Source: Rodentolepis nana (Eukaryota > Platyhelminthes > Cestoda > Cyclophyllidea > Hymenolepididae). From it: a stretch of 17,221 bases of DNA. Under the pieces are notes generated by a model. It ran no database searches, was not told where the DNA came from, and saw only the letters and a program-made list of their open reading frames with translations. Position 1 is the first letter of the stretch; every line of letters begins with the position of its first letter. A program made the translations under genes and the position numbers. Where the stretch lies: positions 1 through 17,221 of the forward strand of contig UZAE01012791.1 in the NCBI GenBank assembly GCA_900617975.1. The letters are read 5' to 3'. Below, piece after piece: positions 11,801-17,221 of the stretch.

Positions 11801-14800
11801 GTTATGTGTAACCGATTAAATGCTTCATTAGAGCTCAGTGGTGTTGATTCTTCCAATAGAGGACGAAAGAAGTACTCAGCTAAAATGGCTGACTGCCTCC
11901 TAAGCGTAAGAATGAAATCCAAAGCGGCTTCAATGACGTCGCTATCAGGTTTATCAGAAGAGGCAATCTACCAAGGAAAATGATTGGTTAAAAGTAAATT
12001 TAACACAGCCGAATGCAATACAACTAATCCAAATATGCAGAGATAGTACCAAGGGAATTAGTTCTAGCAGACTGAAAATAGAAATCGGAAAGAATTTGTA
12101 TTTTGATAAACTTTCCTTGAACAGATTTATAATTGTTCTGAAAGTTTTATTACTTGGGAATACTTTCATTTCAATTCGTAGTCTAGTGGGCATAACTGTT
12201 CGAATCAGTTCTTGATAAAAATCAAACCAGATTACCATTTTTATTTAACTACTAGGAGAGAGGTTTCGAGGTAAAGACAAAATATGACATCCTATGACAT
12301 CAGTTTCATAGAAATTGTTTACCAAGTTGACTAACATGATGTACCTACAAGGATTTTCAACCAAGTAATTTTTTTATTGGAATGTTAAAATATCAGTGAT
12401 GGACAACTTAAATCTTTTATTATTATTATTTTGAAATAGGTGAGGAAAAAATTGTCAAGAAAAAAGTAGTCTCATACTTAATGCACGAATCAATTTTCAT
12501 GAAAAAAATTAGCACAAAAGTAGACCACGCAGACATTGAAAGCTTGGTTTCGTCATCCTAAGGTTTAATAACAACCACATAGAGAATTAATATGAACATC
12601 TCAGGAACTGAACACGAGTGGATAGAGCTATAACCCACCACATTCGATGGAACACCCAGCTGGTTTCAGCCATTTAGGGATGAAAGCTCTTGAGAAGGAT
12701 ATGACGAATCGGCCATTCAATTAACCCTGGGATCACTATCCCCTGAAAACCGTGCACATTAACGAAGGAATCAAATCAAGAAATGTGTACTTTGAAACGC
12801 AGAAGCATGGTATCAGTGAACCACATTCCCATTAGGGAAAGCGGGCAAACTGGAAAAATGCCATTCCACTCCACACTTCTACACTCAAAACAAAAGTACC
12901 ACATTTCCCTCATTCATACTTAGGCAAATTTCTTTTATTTCCGTTTTCCACACGATTTATAGTTATATCAAGTTCTTGCTATGCTATAGCTAACAACGAC
13001 GTCTTCTTGGAGTAAGTTTAGCTTAAATGGATCCGATAATGTCGAAGGGGTCGGCGATTTCTGCAGAATGGGCTATTGAAGATTGCTGAAACAAATCGCG
13101 ATTAGGAATATTGAACGTTTATCGCTATGCACCTTAACAAAAGCTAAGCTCATGAACCAAGATTTCATAGAATGCAAAACGGATGAAAAATGCTATCAAC
13201 AATCATTGACACCTTAAAGCCTTATTTGGTCCAACTACAATCAATTCAAGTTCAAGGGTTTGAATCATTGACTAATAGTAGAAACCCCTCATTTACAGAG
13301 TGTAAAGACAGATGCTTTACAAGTTCGAATTGATCATATAAATGACTCAATCTCTGATAAATACAAATAAGAAAAAGTTGGTTCAAAGACAAGGACTCAC
13401 AACACCAGCCAAAAATAGAGCTGAATCAATTCCTCCAAGAGGTGCTATCGTTGATTCAATGCTGTACTTTGTCACCAAATTAATAAGCTCATTGTCACCG
13501 TCAATGTCACGACCTGAGAGGGAGTCAAATCGTCTAAACTTTGATACGATTTCAAAGGAGCCTGAATGAACTCCCAAATCACTAAATGAGACGAAAAAAC
13601 GTAATTAATAAGAATGTGCTGCTAGGCCAATTCAATAGAGGAAAAAAATACTCACCCGGATTTTAACTGCGAACTTTCATTAAAGGCACTACGACGCAAT
13701 GGTGAGATTCGAACCGTCCAAATGGCACTGTCCACGTTTGAAAGATCTGCGCGTACCAGTAAATGGTACTAAAATGGGGGAAAAATACATGTAAATTCTG
13801 AAAGCAATTTACAGCAAAATAGGCTAACGCACATTACTTTCACCGAGTGATGTAATAGATGTGCAAAGGTGTCGTATGCTTAAGCAAAAAATTTAAGTGG
13901 AACTATACATTTGCCATGGGGTGTGCGACAGACTTACCTCCACGTGGTGCACCCTGGGCAACGTATACTCATACAGCAAAGATGTCTATAAGCCAGCAGT
14001 TGACTTCCGACTTCAAACTACCATGACCTCACTGTATGTCATATTCAAACACTATCACAGTACTCACCTTATCTTTTTATCTACATTTGCATCTGCCTGT
14101 AAATCACTCTCCTGTTCCTCCTCCCCCTCGCATTTTTGTGACTTTGAGGTTTCTCCCCTCTATGAAGCCCGATGTCAACGAAAGGGTTAATGATGACTAT
14201 CATAAAGCCTGTCATTTGATATAAATAAAAATAGTTGGCACCAGTATTGTGTAATAGCCAAAAAGAAGATTGAGCTAAATACTTATCTATTTATGAAAGA
14301 ATATCCCAGCGATACCACACATAGCTGGAGAAGGATTCGTGGGGATTGTCAGAAAGAGGGAAATGCGGCATGAGAAGGTGCTACACATGAGAAAGTGCAC
14401 AAAGACATAGGCTTGCAGTAGGGCCGAGTACTAATGCCCCACGTACCTCCCACTTTGAGAGGACAACAAAATAGTTATCAAAGCAGTAAATCACAGTTAC
14501 GAAATTACTGCGTTTCACCTCTGGATCCAGAATAGTCTGGAAGTCTTTCATGGCCATGTGTTAGTTCTTCAAATTCGAATACAGTGGCATGGAATTCAGG
14601 AGACTAGTGGTAAGAATTAGTTCATTCCAAGACACCTCAACATACCTTTGTCAGCATTTTTAATGTACGGACACATTGATTTTCACCATCCGAAGTTAGA
14701 ATACGCTGACACCGAGTAAAAACATCTGCAATATCCTTCAGATCTAAGCGTTCCAAGAGGGCGTTGAGATAACACCGACCTCTAGCTAGTAAACCTGTCC

Positions 14801-17221
14801 AACTATCCCGTGAATAGTTGGGACCGCAGAGCACGAGATAGAGAGCCAATTCCTTCATTTGATTACATGCTTCATTCCCAATTTGTAAGATGGATAGCTT
14901 TGAGAGAACGGCACCTTTAAAATAGGAGAGATTGGTGATTCAAATTGACGAATGGGAATGTAATTTAATTACCAACTTCAGGAGTGCTACTAACCAATAA
15001 AAACGTGAAGTCCACTGGTGTAGAGAGTCGGTGTTTGGAGCCTGTTATGCACCTCATCATGCACCACAGAATTATGTCCAATCCACAGATTTAAAGAGTG
15101 CAATTCAGGATGAAATTTATGAAAGTGCCTCATTCGCCTCCTAGTTGATTCCAAATGGAATGTTTTTTCGTTGTACGTTGAAGCGTTCTCTACAATAGAA
15201 ATCTAAATTAAAAGACGACAATGTGCTATTCTACCTATAAACCTACTTTTCCACTTCGTTTAGAAAGAGTGATATTGATGAGTAGATGACTCCAATTGGA
15301 AGAAGTCAAGACGTTAGGGACGAGCGTTTCCGCAGAACTAATGAAACTGTCGTATTCTTTGTATATGCGAGTGTAAATACCTTTAGCCAATGGGACCACC
15401 CAGACCTAAAAGAGGAGAAGAAACCGTACTAAGTCAATAATTTATTGAAATTGTGAGCAAAGCTAAAAGTCGAAGGAAACCTCAATTGACTGAAGGGTAC
15501 TCGGTGATATTGATGAAGATTCGGATTTGGTGGACTCCTCCAATGTGAACAGATGCAATAATTCGCTACGGGAAGCGAGGCTAAACAGGGTCGAGTTTGA
15601 TAGTTTATCGGAGTTAGTAAACTCTTCATTTTGTACAGTCGGCATCTAGTTAAACAAAAAAACAAAAGTTTAAAGCAACCATTAAAATATCCTACAAGTA
15701 CCCTCCCCCCTTGTTAACCCTGAACGTAATTATATTGTTGAGCTTTGGCAAAGTTGGTTGCTGTAATCTCTCTCCTACTAAGACACAACTGAAGCTCGTG
15801 ATATTGCAGATTGAATAAAGTACAAGAGAATGGCAAACTTTGGCATTGAATACCAATTTCTATCGCAAGTACTATCCGTCGAAATAAAATCAAAGCTCTA
15901 GTTGAATAGAAGGTTTCCAAATGCTTCAATCAATGAGGGTATCCAGGGTAAAAGTTTAAAGGATGTTAAGTCAAAATGTCGACACAATTTTTAAGTCAAA
16001 TGAACAAAATAAACTGATAAAAATAAAATATCCCACCAAAGAGAGTCGTGCCAGCATTGACAGCAAAAATAAACGCATAATTAATATTTACACATACCTA
16101 CGGAACACAAAAGCTACCAATTTGGTAGACAGAGACTGTTTTTGTCAAAGTAATGAATGAATATTCTCTATATCTGGAATGAAAGACTTGTAAACCAGAA
16201 TATGCTCAATAGTTAGATTCAATCAAGTGGACTTACCACCAAAATTTTAACCCAACGGTAATAAGCTTGACTCACCATCTTATGCCACAGCGATATCGTC
16301 ACTCCACCCGAGTCTCTGCTATATGTCGACGTTGAACCTGGGAATTGTATAGAATCTTCAGACAGACCAAAGTCGCCATTGGGCCAGATTTTTGATAGTA
16401 CAGAAGGGGGATAAGCTTGGTTCGAACCCTGTTGCCAGTGGGAAAGACTAATACACGACCGAGCAAACCCAAACATTCTCACCATTGACAGATTTTCAGT
16501 AGTTTCGGGGTGATCTAACAAGTGCGAGTCATTATACCTCGGCCATGCAAGACATTCATCTGGCTCAAGAGGATCCATTTTTCGTGACCACTTAGTCAAT
16601 AGATGAATAATTCGCAGCTAAAATAAAATCAACCCGTAAGTTAGGTGATTTGAGCGATTAGTTGAAGGAAGAGCGTTTAGATACCAAGTTACCTGTAGTA
16701 CAGAAGAGTTTGTTTCAAGAACCAGCTGAAGAATTCCCTTAAATTGAATAGGAGACATTCGTATAAGGGGAAACAAGTTTCCCATGCATAGAAATTCCAA
16801 GAGATCAATTATTAAAAGAGTTGAAGGGCTCCCTAAAGAGTCAAGATTTAAATGACCGCGGAGAAAGTTGAACCCACCTTTCTGCAAATCTGCACTCTTC
16901 AGGAGATTTATCGTACTCGAGACCAAGTCAGAAAACCACATCTAAAACATGAAATAAAAAAAGGAAACTCGATATTATATACCTTGAGTTCACAGTGTTT
17001 TGTTGACGTGACGTGAACAAGGTCACACGACCTGAGTTGCACAATTTGACGGATAAATTTGTGCAAAATGGCATGGTGATTGGGTTTTGAGAGGTCACAG
17101 TTATTCAGAAAACGCCAAAAGACAAAGAAAAGAAGTGTAAGGTGCTTTTTGCTTGGCGAATAGTCGAGTTGCTTCTCTGCAGTGAGGTAGTAGCTCAGAG
17201 GAACCGAAAGAGTTGTGACAT
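2599..17221 (-). CDS. LYST: LYST-like lysosomal-trafficking regulator (BEACH-WD40 protein), multi-exon, 5'-partial
   Basis: One spliced gene fills the window on the minus strand; 36 exons were rebuilt from open frame, splice signals and matching phase and are listed separately. About 2,970 residues are present. The start codon lies beyond 17221; the stop is TAG at 2599-2601. Domain order is ConA-like, helical region, PH-like, BEACH, WD40. The BEACH core carries [39 protein letters not shown] and [13 protein letters not shown]. The TYFG...IEDP...[10 protein letters not shown] segment resembles LYST more than NBEA or WDFY3, and no FYVE finger follows the WD40 repeats. LYST-family proteins are large cytosolic scaffolds controlling size, fission and trafficking of lysosome-related organelles; no enzyme activity is known. 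Two one-base frame breaks (4171 and 3512-3515) sit in the WD40 exons and are probably assembly errors. A LYST-like paralogue is the main alternative. Confidence 0.85.
2845..3360 (-). other. 516-base intron between exons 35 and 36
   Basis: Bounded by a strong donor CAG|GTGAGT and acceptor TATTTTTAG. It contains an unresolved base at 3123. No exon recognised inside. Confidence 0.65.
3361..3606 (-). CDS. LYST: LYST-like exon 35 (WD40), frame broken at CCCC run
   Basis: Acceptor CGTTTTAG|AA (phase 1) and strong donor CAG|GTGAGT. The first part reads [16 protein letters not shown], the next WD40 strand. The second part ([20 protein letters not shown], then [15 protein letters not shown]) is in another frame. 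The shift lies by the plus-strand CCCC run at 3512-3515; one base less restores one frame through the exon. Confidence 0.78.
3683..4049 (-). CDS. LYST: LYST-like exon 34 (WD40 repeats)
   Basis: Acceptor TTTGTTGTAG|GTA (phase 0) after a long pyrimidine tract. Contains [29 protein letters not shown] and GDLIVARSG, a canonical WD40 repeat. It ends in phase 1 at TTCG|GCTAGT, a GC donor; any GT donor here gives a stop when joined to exon 35. Confidence 0.9.
4122..4441 (-). CDS. LYST: LYST-like exon 33 (WD40), frame broken at an N
   Basis: Acceptor TTCATTTAG|CTC and donor GAG|GTTCGT are clean and both in phase 0, but the exon is 320 bases. Before the N at 4171 the frame reads [18 protein letters not shown] and SIFLA. 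After it the frame of exon 34 ([15 protein letters not shown]) is one base off. One missing base at the N restores 107 codons. Confidence 0.75.
4565..5035 (-). CDS. LYST: LYST-like exon 32 (BEACH end, linker to WD40)
   Basis: Acceptor TTTGGCAG|ACC and donor CCG|GTATGG, 157 codons, phase 0. [17 protein letters not shown] and [10 protein letters not shown] close the BEACH domain. A Pro/Arg-rich stretch and an acidic EDEEEEEGK loop follow, then [13 protein letters not shown], which starts the WD40 propeller as in LYST. Confidence 0.9.
5113..5272 (-). CDS. LYST: LYST-like exon 31 (BEACH domain)
   Basis: Acceptor ATTTACAG|T (phase 2) completes LPPW with exon 30; donor TTT|GTAAGA (phase 0). Encodes [34 protein letters not shown] and [13 protein letters not shown] and LINRAVLES favour LYST over WDFY3 or NBEA. 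Confidence 0.92.
5344..5539 (-). CDS. LYST: LYST-like exon 30 (BEACH domain)
   Basis: Acceptor TTTCAAG|AT (phase 1) and donor CC|GTAAGA (phase 2). Reads [15 protein letters not shown], then [21 protein letters not shown] and VELPP, the most conserved central BEACH motifs. Confidence 0.92.
5608..5896 (-). CDS. LYST: LYST-like exon 29 (BEACH domain)
   Basis: Acceptor TTTTTTAG|GAC (phase 0) and donor CAAG|GTATCT (phase 1). The exon join gives [14 protein letters not shown], then [11 protein letters not shown] and [14 protein letters not shown], matching the BEACH core order. An Asp/Glu-rich insert separates the latter two. Confidence 0.9.
5964..6293 (-). CDS. LYST: LYST-like exon 28 (PH end, BEACH start)
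   Basis: Acceptor TTCTCTAG|GAT and donor GCT|GTATGT, 110 codons, phase 0. DRDHFLQTL finishes the PH-like domain. [26 protein letters not shown] and [10 protein letters not shown] are the first conserved BEACH motifs. Between them is a flatworm-specific-looking loop with [16 protein letters not shown]. Confidence 0.9.
6365..6562 (-). CDS. LYST: LYST-like exon 27 (PH-like domain)
   Basis: 66 codons, phase 0. [20 protein letters not shown] followed by LELFF and MIAFRSKK is the typical end of the PH-like domain that packs against BEACH ('RR-L-ALE-FF'). The exon ends at AAA|GCAAGT, a perfect GC-type donor; reading on would meet TGA two codons later. Confidence 0.85.
6636..7074 (-). CDS. LYST: LYST-like exon 26 (pre-PH and PH-like start)
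   Basis: Acceptor TTCTTTCAG|T (phase 2) and donor CGG|GTTTGT (phase 0), 146 codons plus one base. A basic stretch ([13 protein letters not shown]) and Pro/Ser-rich linker lead to [19 protein letters not shown], which fits the first strands of a divergent PH-like domain. The donor is not strong. Confidence 0.7.
7150..7331 (-). CDS. LYST: LYST-like exon 25
   Basis: Acceptor TCTAATAG|ACT (phase 0) and donor AAAG|GTACCT (phase 2). Encodes [20 protein letters not shown] and [15 protein letters not shown]; this type of segment (W-x-x-L with a long helix) precedes the PH-BEACH module in the family. Confidence 0.75.
7374..7598 (-). CDS. LYST: LYST-like exon 24
   Basis: 75 codons in phase 0, acceptor CTTTTAG|ATG and strong donor TGT|GTGAGT. 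Helix [12 protein letters not shown], an Asn/Gly-rich loop, then [18 protein letters not shown]. The ATG is internal because exon 23 joins in phase. The next intron is 42 bases. Confidence 0.75.
7639..7818 (-). CDS. LYST: LYST-like exon 23
   Basis: 60 codons in phase 0 between acceptor CCCTTAAG|CAT and donor AAT|GTAAAT. Helical: [20 protein letters not shown], then [15 protein letters not shown]. The following intron is 40 bases. Confidence 0.75.
7895..8022 (-). CDS. LYST: LYST-like exon 22
   Basis: Acceptor TTCCTTCAG|GT (phase 1) completes a Gly codon with exon 21; donor ATG|GTAATT (phase 0). Encodes [20 protein letters not shown] and a helix [13 protein letters not shown]. The 53-base intron upstream is one of the short class. 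Confidence 0.75.
8076..8526 (-). CDS. LYST: LYST-like exon 21 (armadillo-like helices)
   Basis: 150 codons from acceptor TTTTTGTAG|GCC (phase 0) to donor AAAG|GTTTAA (phase 1). Repeated amphipathic helices such as [37 protein letters not shown] and [19 protein letters not shown] indicate an armadillo-like solenoid as in other large BEACH proteins. The antisense open frame at 8227-8553 is a shadow. Confidence 0.8.
8609..8800 (-). CDS. LYST: LYST-like exon 20
   Basis: Acceptor CTTTCAG|GTG and donor AAG|GTTCAC, 64 codons, phase 0. Helical sequence ([20 protein letters not shown]) followed by [16 protein letters not shown]. The strand is chosen by splice signals and by phase with exon 21. Confidence 0.7.
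8801..9302 (-). other. 502-base intron between exons 19 and 20
   Basis: Both neighbours are in phase 0. The stretch is AT-rich with ATT and CA microsatellite-like runs (about 8829-8842 and 9234-9246). I see no exon or other feature in it. Confidence 0.6.
9303..9533 (-). CDS. LYST: LYST-like exon 19
   Basis: 77 codons in phase 0 between acceptor AATTGTAG|GCA and donor CAG|GTACAT. Encodes [18 protein letters not shown] and a Ser-rich helical segment ending in [13 protein letters not shown]. Central region, no domain recognised. Confidence 0.7.
9603..9889 (-). CDS. LYST: LYST-like exon 18
   Basis: Acceptor CATTTCAG|AT (phase 1) joins exon 17 as a GAT codon; donor TAT|GTAACC (phase 0). A Ser/Thr-rich start is followed by a helix ([19 protein letters not shown]) and a proline-rich hydrophobic turn. 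Introns either side are 295 and 69 bases. Confidence 0.75.
9890..10184 (-). other. 295-base intron between exons 17 and 18
   Basis: AT-rich with many stops; exons 17 and 18 join across it in phase 1 to make a GAT codon. Nothing else seen. Confidence 0.65.
10185..10553 (-). CDS. LYST: LYST-like exon 17
   Basis: Starts at acceptor TCGCTTGTAG|GT (phase 1) and ends at strong donor GAAG|GTATGT (phase 1). The peptide is hydrophilic and Pro/Glu/Ser-rich ([17 protein letters not shown], then [17 protein letters not shown]), probably a disordered linker in the central region. Confidence 0.75.
10632..10953 (-). CDS. LYST: LYST-like exon 16
   Basis: Acceptor ATTTTGTAG|ATT, phase 0, running to a proposed donor ACGA|GTAAAT, phase 1. 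It encodes [19 protein letters not shown] and [19 protein letters not shown]. The frame stays open through the next 78 bases, so exons 16 and 17 may instead be one exon (10185-10953). The splice motifs favour a real intron. Confidence 0.65.
10986..11219 (-). CDS. LYST: LYST-like exon 15 (left boundary uncertain)
   Basis: A long open frame follows acceptor GGCAG|ACA (phase 0) and encodes hydrophobic helices such as [15 protein letters not shown]. The donor is unclear. A GC donor at 10986 would leave a 32-base intron; a weak GT donor TAT|GTCGCT would end the exon at 11037 and leave an 83-base intron, closer to the usual size. Both are in phase with exon 16. Confidence 0.5.
11386..11643 (-). CDS. 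LYST: LYST-like exon 14
   Basis: Acceptor CCTTTAG|GTA and strong donor CGG|GTAAGT, 86 codons, phase 0. Begins [17 protein letters not shown], then helices ([19 protein letters not shown]). Central helical region; no individual domain recognised. Confidence 0.75.
11725..11967 (-). CDS. LYST: LYST-like exon 13
   Basis: Acceptor TTGGTAG|ATT and strong donor GAG|GTAAGC bound 81 codons in phase 0. Helical pairs ([20 protein letters not shown], then [18 protein letters not shown]) suggest armadillo-like repeats of the central region. Introns on both sides are 81-82 bases. Confidence 0.75.
12050..12210 (-). CDS. LYST: LYST-like exon 12
   Basis: Donor TTG|GTACTA (phase 0) and acceptor TTTTTATCAAG|AA (phase 1). 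It encodes helical sequence such as [20 protein letters not shown] followed by a leucine-rich end, consistent with an armadillo-like repeat. The acceptor is inferred, since a TAA closes the frame further upstream. Confidence 0.55.
12323..12344 (-). CDS. LYST: Predicted 22-base micro-exon (exon 11) of LYST-like gene
   Basis: Exon 10 ends in phase 0 but exon 12 needs phase 1, so something is missing between them. A 22-base segment with acceptor CCTTGTAG| and donor G|GTAAAC has exactly the needed 0-to-1 phase and encodes VHHVSQL plus one base. A TAG in frame immediately upstream limits the exon to this size. Inference from splice logic only. Confidence 0.4.
12345..13400 (-). other. About 1.06-kb intron between exons 10 and 11
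   Basis: AT-rich, with a TATTATTATTATT run near 12419 and stops in all minus-strand frames at short intervals. No further exon found; the plus-strand frame at 13342-13569 is a shadow of exon 10. If the micro-exon is wrong, another small exon must be hidden here to fix the phase. Confidence 0.5.
13401..13581 (-). CDS. LYST: LYST-like exon 10
   Basis: Acceptor CTCATTTAG|T and strong donor GTT|GTGAGT, phase 2 to 0. The phase-2 join with exon 9 makes a Gly codon and restores one frame across both exons, which supports both. About 60 residues ([20 protein letters not shown], then [12 protein letters not shown]); function not recognised. Confidence 0.7.
13656..13768 (-). CDS. LYST: LYST-like exon 9
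   Basis: Acceptor CATTTTAG|TAC in phase 0, strong donor CCGG|GTGAGT in phase 2. It encodes about 37 residues including [18 protein letters not shown]. No domain recognised. It lies just right of the 74-base intron before exon 10 and just left of the long intron that holds repeat copy 2. Confidence 0.65.
13769..14645 (-). other. 877-base intron between exons 8 and 9
   Basis: One of the longest introns here; the flanking exons join in phase 0. It contains repeat copy 2. The rest (13769-14019 and 14233-14645) shows no exon or RNA gene that I can support. Confidence 0.65.
14020..14232 (+). repeat. Dispersed repeat copy 2, in the intron between exons 8 and 9
   Basis: Homologous to 2136-2370, same orientation, antisense to the host gene. 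It ends with a shorter TATAAATAAAAATA tail. Point changes and small indels across its length show the two insertions are old or came from diverged sources. Plus-strand open frames at 13897-14224 overlap it and are not conserved in frame with copy 1. Confidence 0.7.
14646..14914 (-). CDS. LYST: LYST-like exon 8 (end of ConA-like domain)
   Basis: Acceptor TTTTAAAG|GT (phase 1) and strong donor AAG|GTATGT (phase 0). Joined to exon 7 it reads [17 protein letters not shown] and then [10 protein letters not shown]; the GPNY motif is the conserved end of ConA-like domains in this family. The rest is helical ([19 protein letters not shown]). Confidence 0.8.
14995..15202 (-). CDS. LYST: LYST-like exon 7 (ConA-like domain)
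   Basis: Acceptor AATTTAG|ATT and donor ATTG|GTTAGT, phase 0 to 1. [11 protein letters not shown] and [11 protein letters not shown] are the strands that precede the final ConA strand in BEACH proteins. An alternative acceptor TTGTAG| would end the exon at 15189 instead of 15202. The intron before it is 44 bases. Confidence 0.75.
15247..15405 (-). CDS. LYST: LYST-like exon 6 (ConA-like domain)
   Basis: Acceptor CTCTTTTAG|GTC follows a good pyrimidine tract; donor AAA|GTAGGT gives 53 codons in phase 0. [17 protein letters not shown] matches the 'W-H-hydrophobic' strand followed by a turn that is typical of BEACH-protein ConA-like domains. A second in-phase donor five bases further (G|GTTTAT) pairs with an alternative acceptor of exon 7. 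Confidence 0.75.
15481..15645 (-). CDS. LYST: LYST-like exon 5 (Ser-rich loop in ConA-like domain)
   Basis: 55 codons in phase 0 from acceptor AACTAG|ATG to donor GAG|GTTTCC. The peptide is Ser/Thr/Glu-rich ([18 protein letters not shown]) and looks like a flexible loop inserted between beta strands. The next intron is 75 bases. The ATG here is internal because the exon joins in phase on both sides. Confidence 0.6.
15726..15923 (-). CDS. LYST: LYST-like exon 4 (ConA-like domain)
   Basis: 66 codons in phase 0 between acceptor TTGAAG|CAT and donor TAC|GTTCAG. Alternating hydrophobic residues ([17 protein letters not shown], then [10 protein letters not shown]) fit beta strands of a ConA-like sandwich. 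The acceptor is chosen because a TGA lies in frame just upstream; the donor is weak, so the left end is less certain. Confidence 0.6.
15924..16236 (-). other. 313-base intron between exons 3 and 4
   Basis: AT-rich, starts with the strong donor GTG|GTAAGT. The plus-strand frame at 15963-16160 is Lys/Asn/Ile-rich low-complexity sequence and not a gene. Confidence 0.6.
16237..16617 (-). CDS. LYST: LYST-like exon 3 (start of ConA-like domain)
   Basis: Acceptor TATTTTAG|CTG and strong donor GTG|GTAAGT bound 127 codons in phase 0. The end holds [11 protein letters not shown], the beta strand with a central tryptophan that opens the concanavalin-A-like (LamG-type) domain of BEACH proteins. Before it is a hydrophilic linker rich in Pro, Ser and Asp. 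Confidence 0.75.
16693..16941 (-). CDS. LYST: LYST-like exon 2 (helical, leucine-rich)
   Basis: Acceptor TTTTAG|ATG TGG and donor CAG|GTAACT bound 83 codons, phase 0 at both ends. The ATG is an internal methionine, not a start, because exon 1 joins in phase. Leucine-rich helices such as [18 protein letters not shown] suggest an armadillo-like repeat just before the ConA-like domain. Confidence 0.7.
16983..17221 (-). CDS. LYST: LYST-like exon 1 of window (partial at right edge)
   Basis: The frame is open from the window edge to a donor AAG|GTATAT, ending in phase 0. The 79 full codons include a hydrophobic stretch ([13 protein letters not shown]) and [14 protein letters not shown], consistent with amphipathic helices. 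There is no usable ATG start, so the exon or the gene continues beyond the window. The following intron is only 41 bases. Confidence 0.6.

Noticed and set aside
13897..14224. Two overlapping plus-strand frames
   Set aside because: They overlap repeat copy 2 inside an intron; indels relative to copy 1 break any shared frame.

Overview
The window is animal nuclear DNA. Nearly all of it (about 2.6-17.2 kb) is one multi-exon gene read on the minus strand. It shows spliceosomal introns, an AT-rich non-coding background, two single unresolved bases (3123 and 4171) typical of a draft assembly, and a dispersed repeat with a TAAA tail. Many very short introns (about 40-53 and 67-83 bases) mixed with a few long ones, plus a fairly divergent protein, suggest a parasitic flatworm (tapeworm or fluke). 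That is an inference; no species marker is present.

The gene is a BEACH-WD40 protein, best matched to LYST (lysosomal-trafficking regulator, the Chediak-Higashi protein; Drosophila mauve). I rebuilt 36 exons by following the open frame, the splice signals and the codon phase. The model covers roughly 2,970 residues. The amino terminus lies beyond the right edge at 17221 and the stop codon is at 2599-2601. From amino to carboxyl end: helical segments (exons 1-2), a concanavalin-A-like (LamG-type) domain (exons 3-8), a long helical, probably armadillo-like stretch (exons 9-25), a reduced PH-like domain (exons 26-28), a well conserved BEACH domain (exons 28-32) and WD40 repeats (exons 32-36). 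There is no FYVE finger after the WD40 repeats, which argues against WDFY3.

The reading frame breaks twice inside the WD40 region. One break is exactly at the N at 4171 (one base too few) and one is at a CCCC run at 3512-3515 (one base too many). Both look like assembly errors rather than gene decay, because splice sites and protein similarity continue on both sides. Points worth checking: two GC-AG introns, a predicted 22-base micro-exon, a 78-base stop-free in-frame intron, and an intron with two phase-compatible splice-site pairs.

The left 2.6 kb downstream of the gene holds no confident gene. It has a TATA-like site, several short overlapping plus-strand open frames and one copy of the dispersed repeat (2136-2370). 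A second copy lies in the 877-base intron at 13769-14645, in the same orientation and antisense to the gene. I found no RNA gene, CRISPR array or prokaryotic element.
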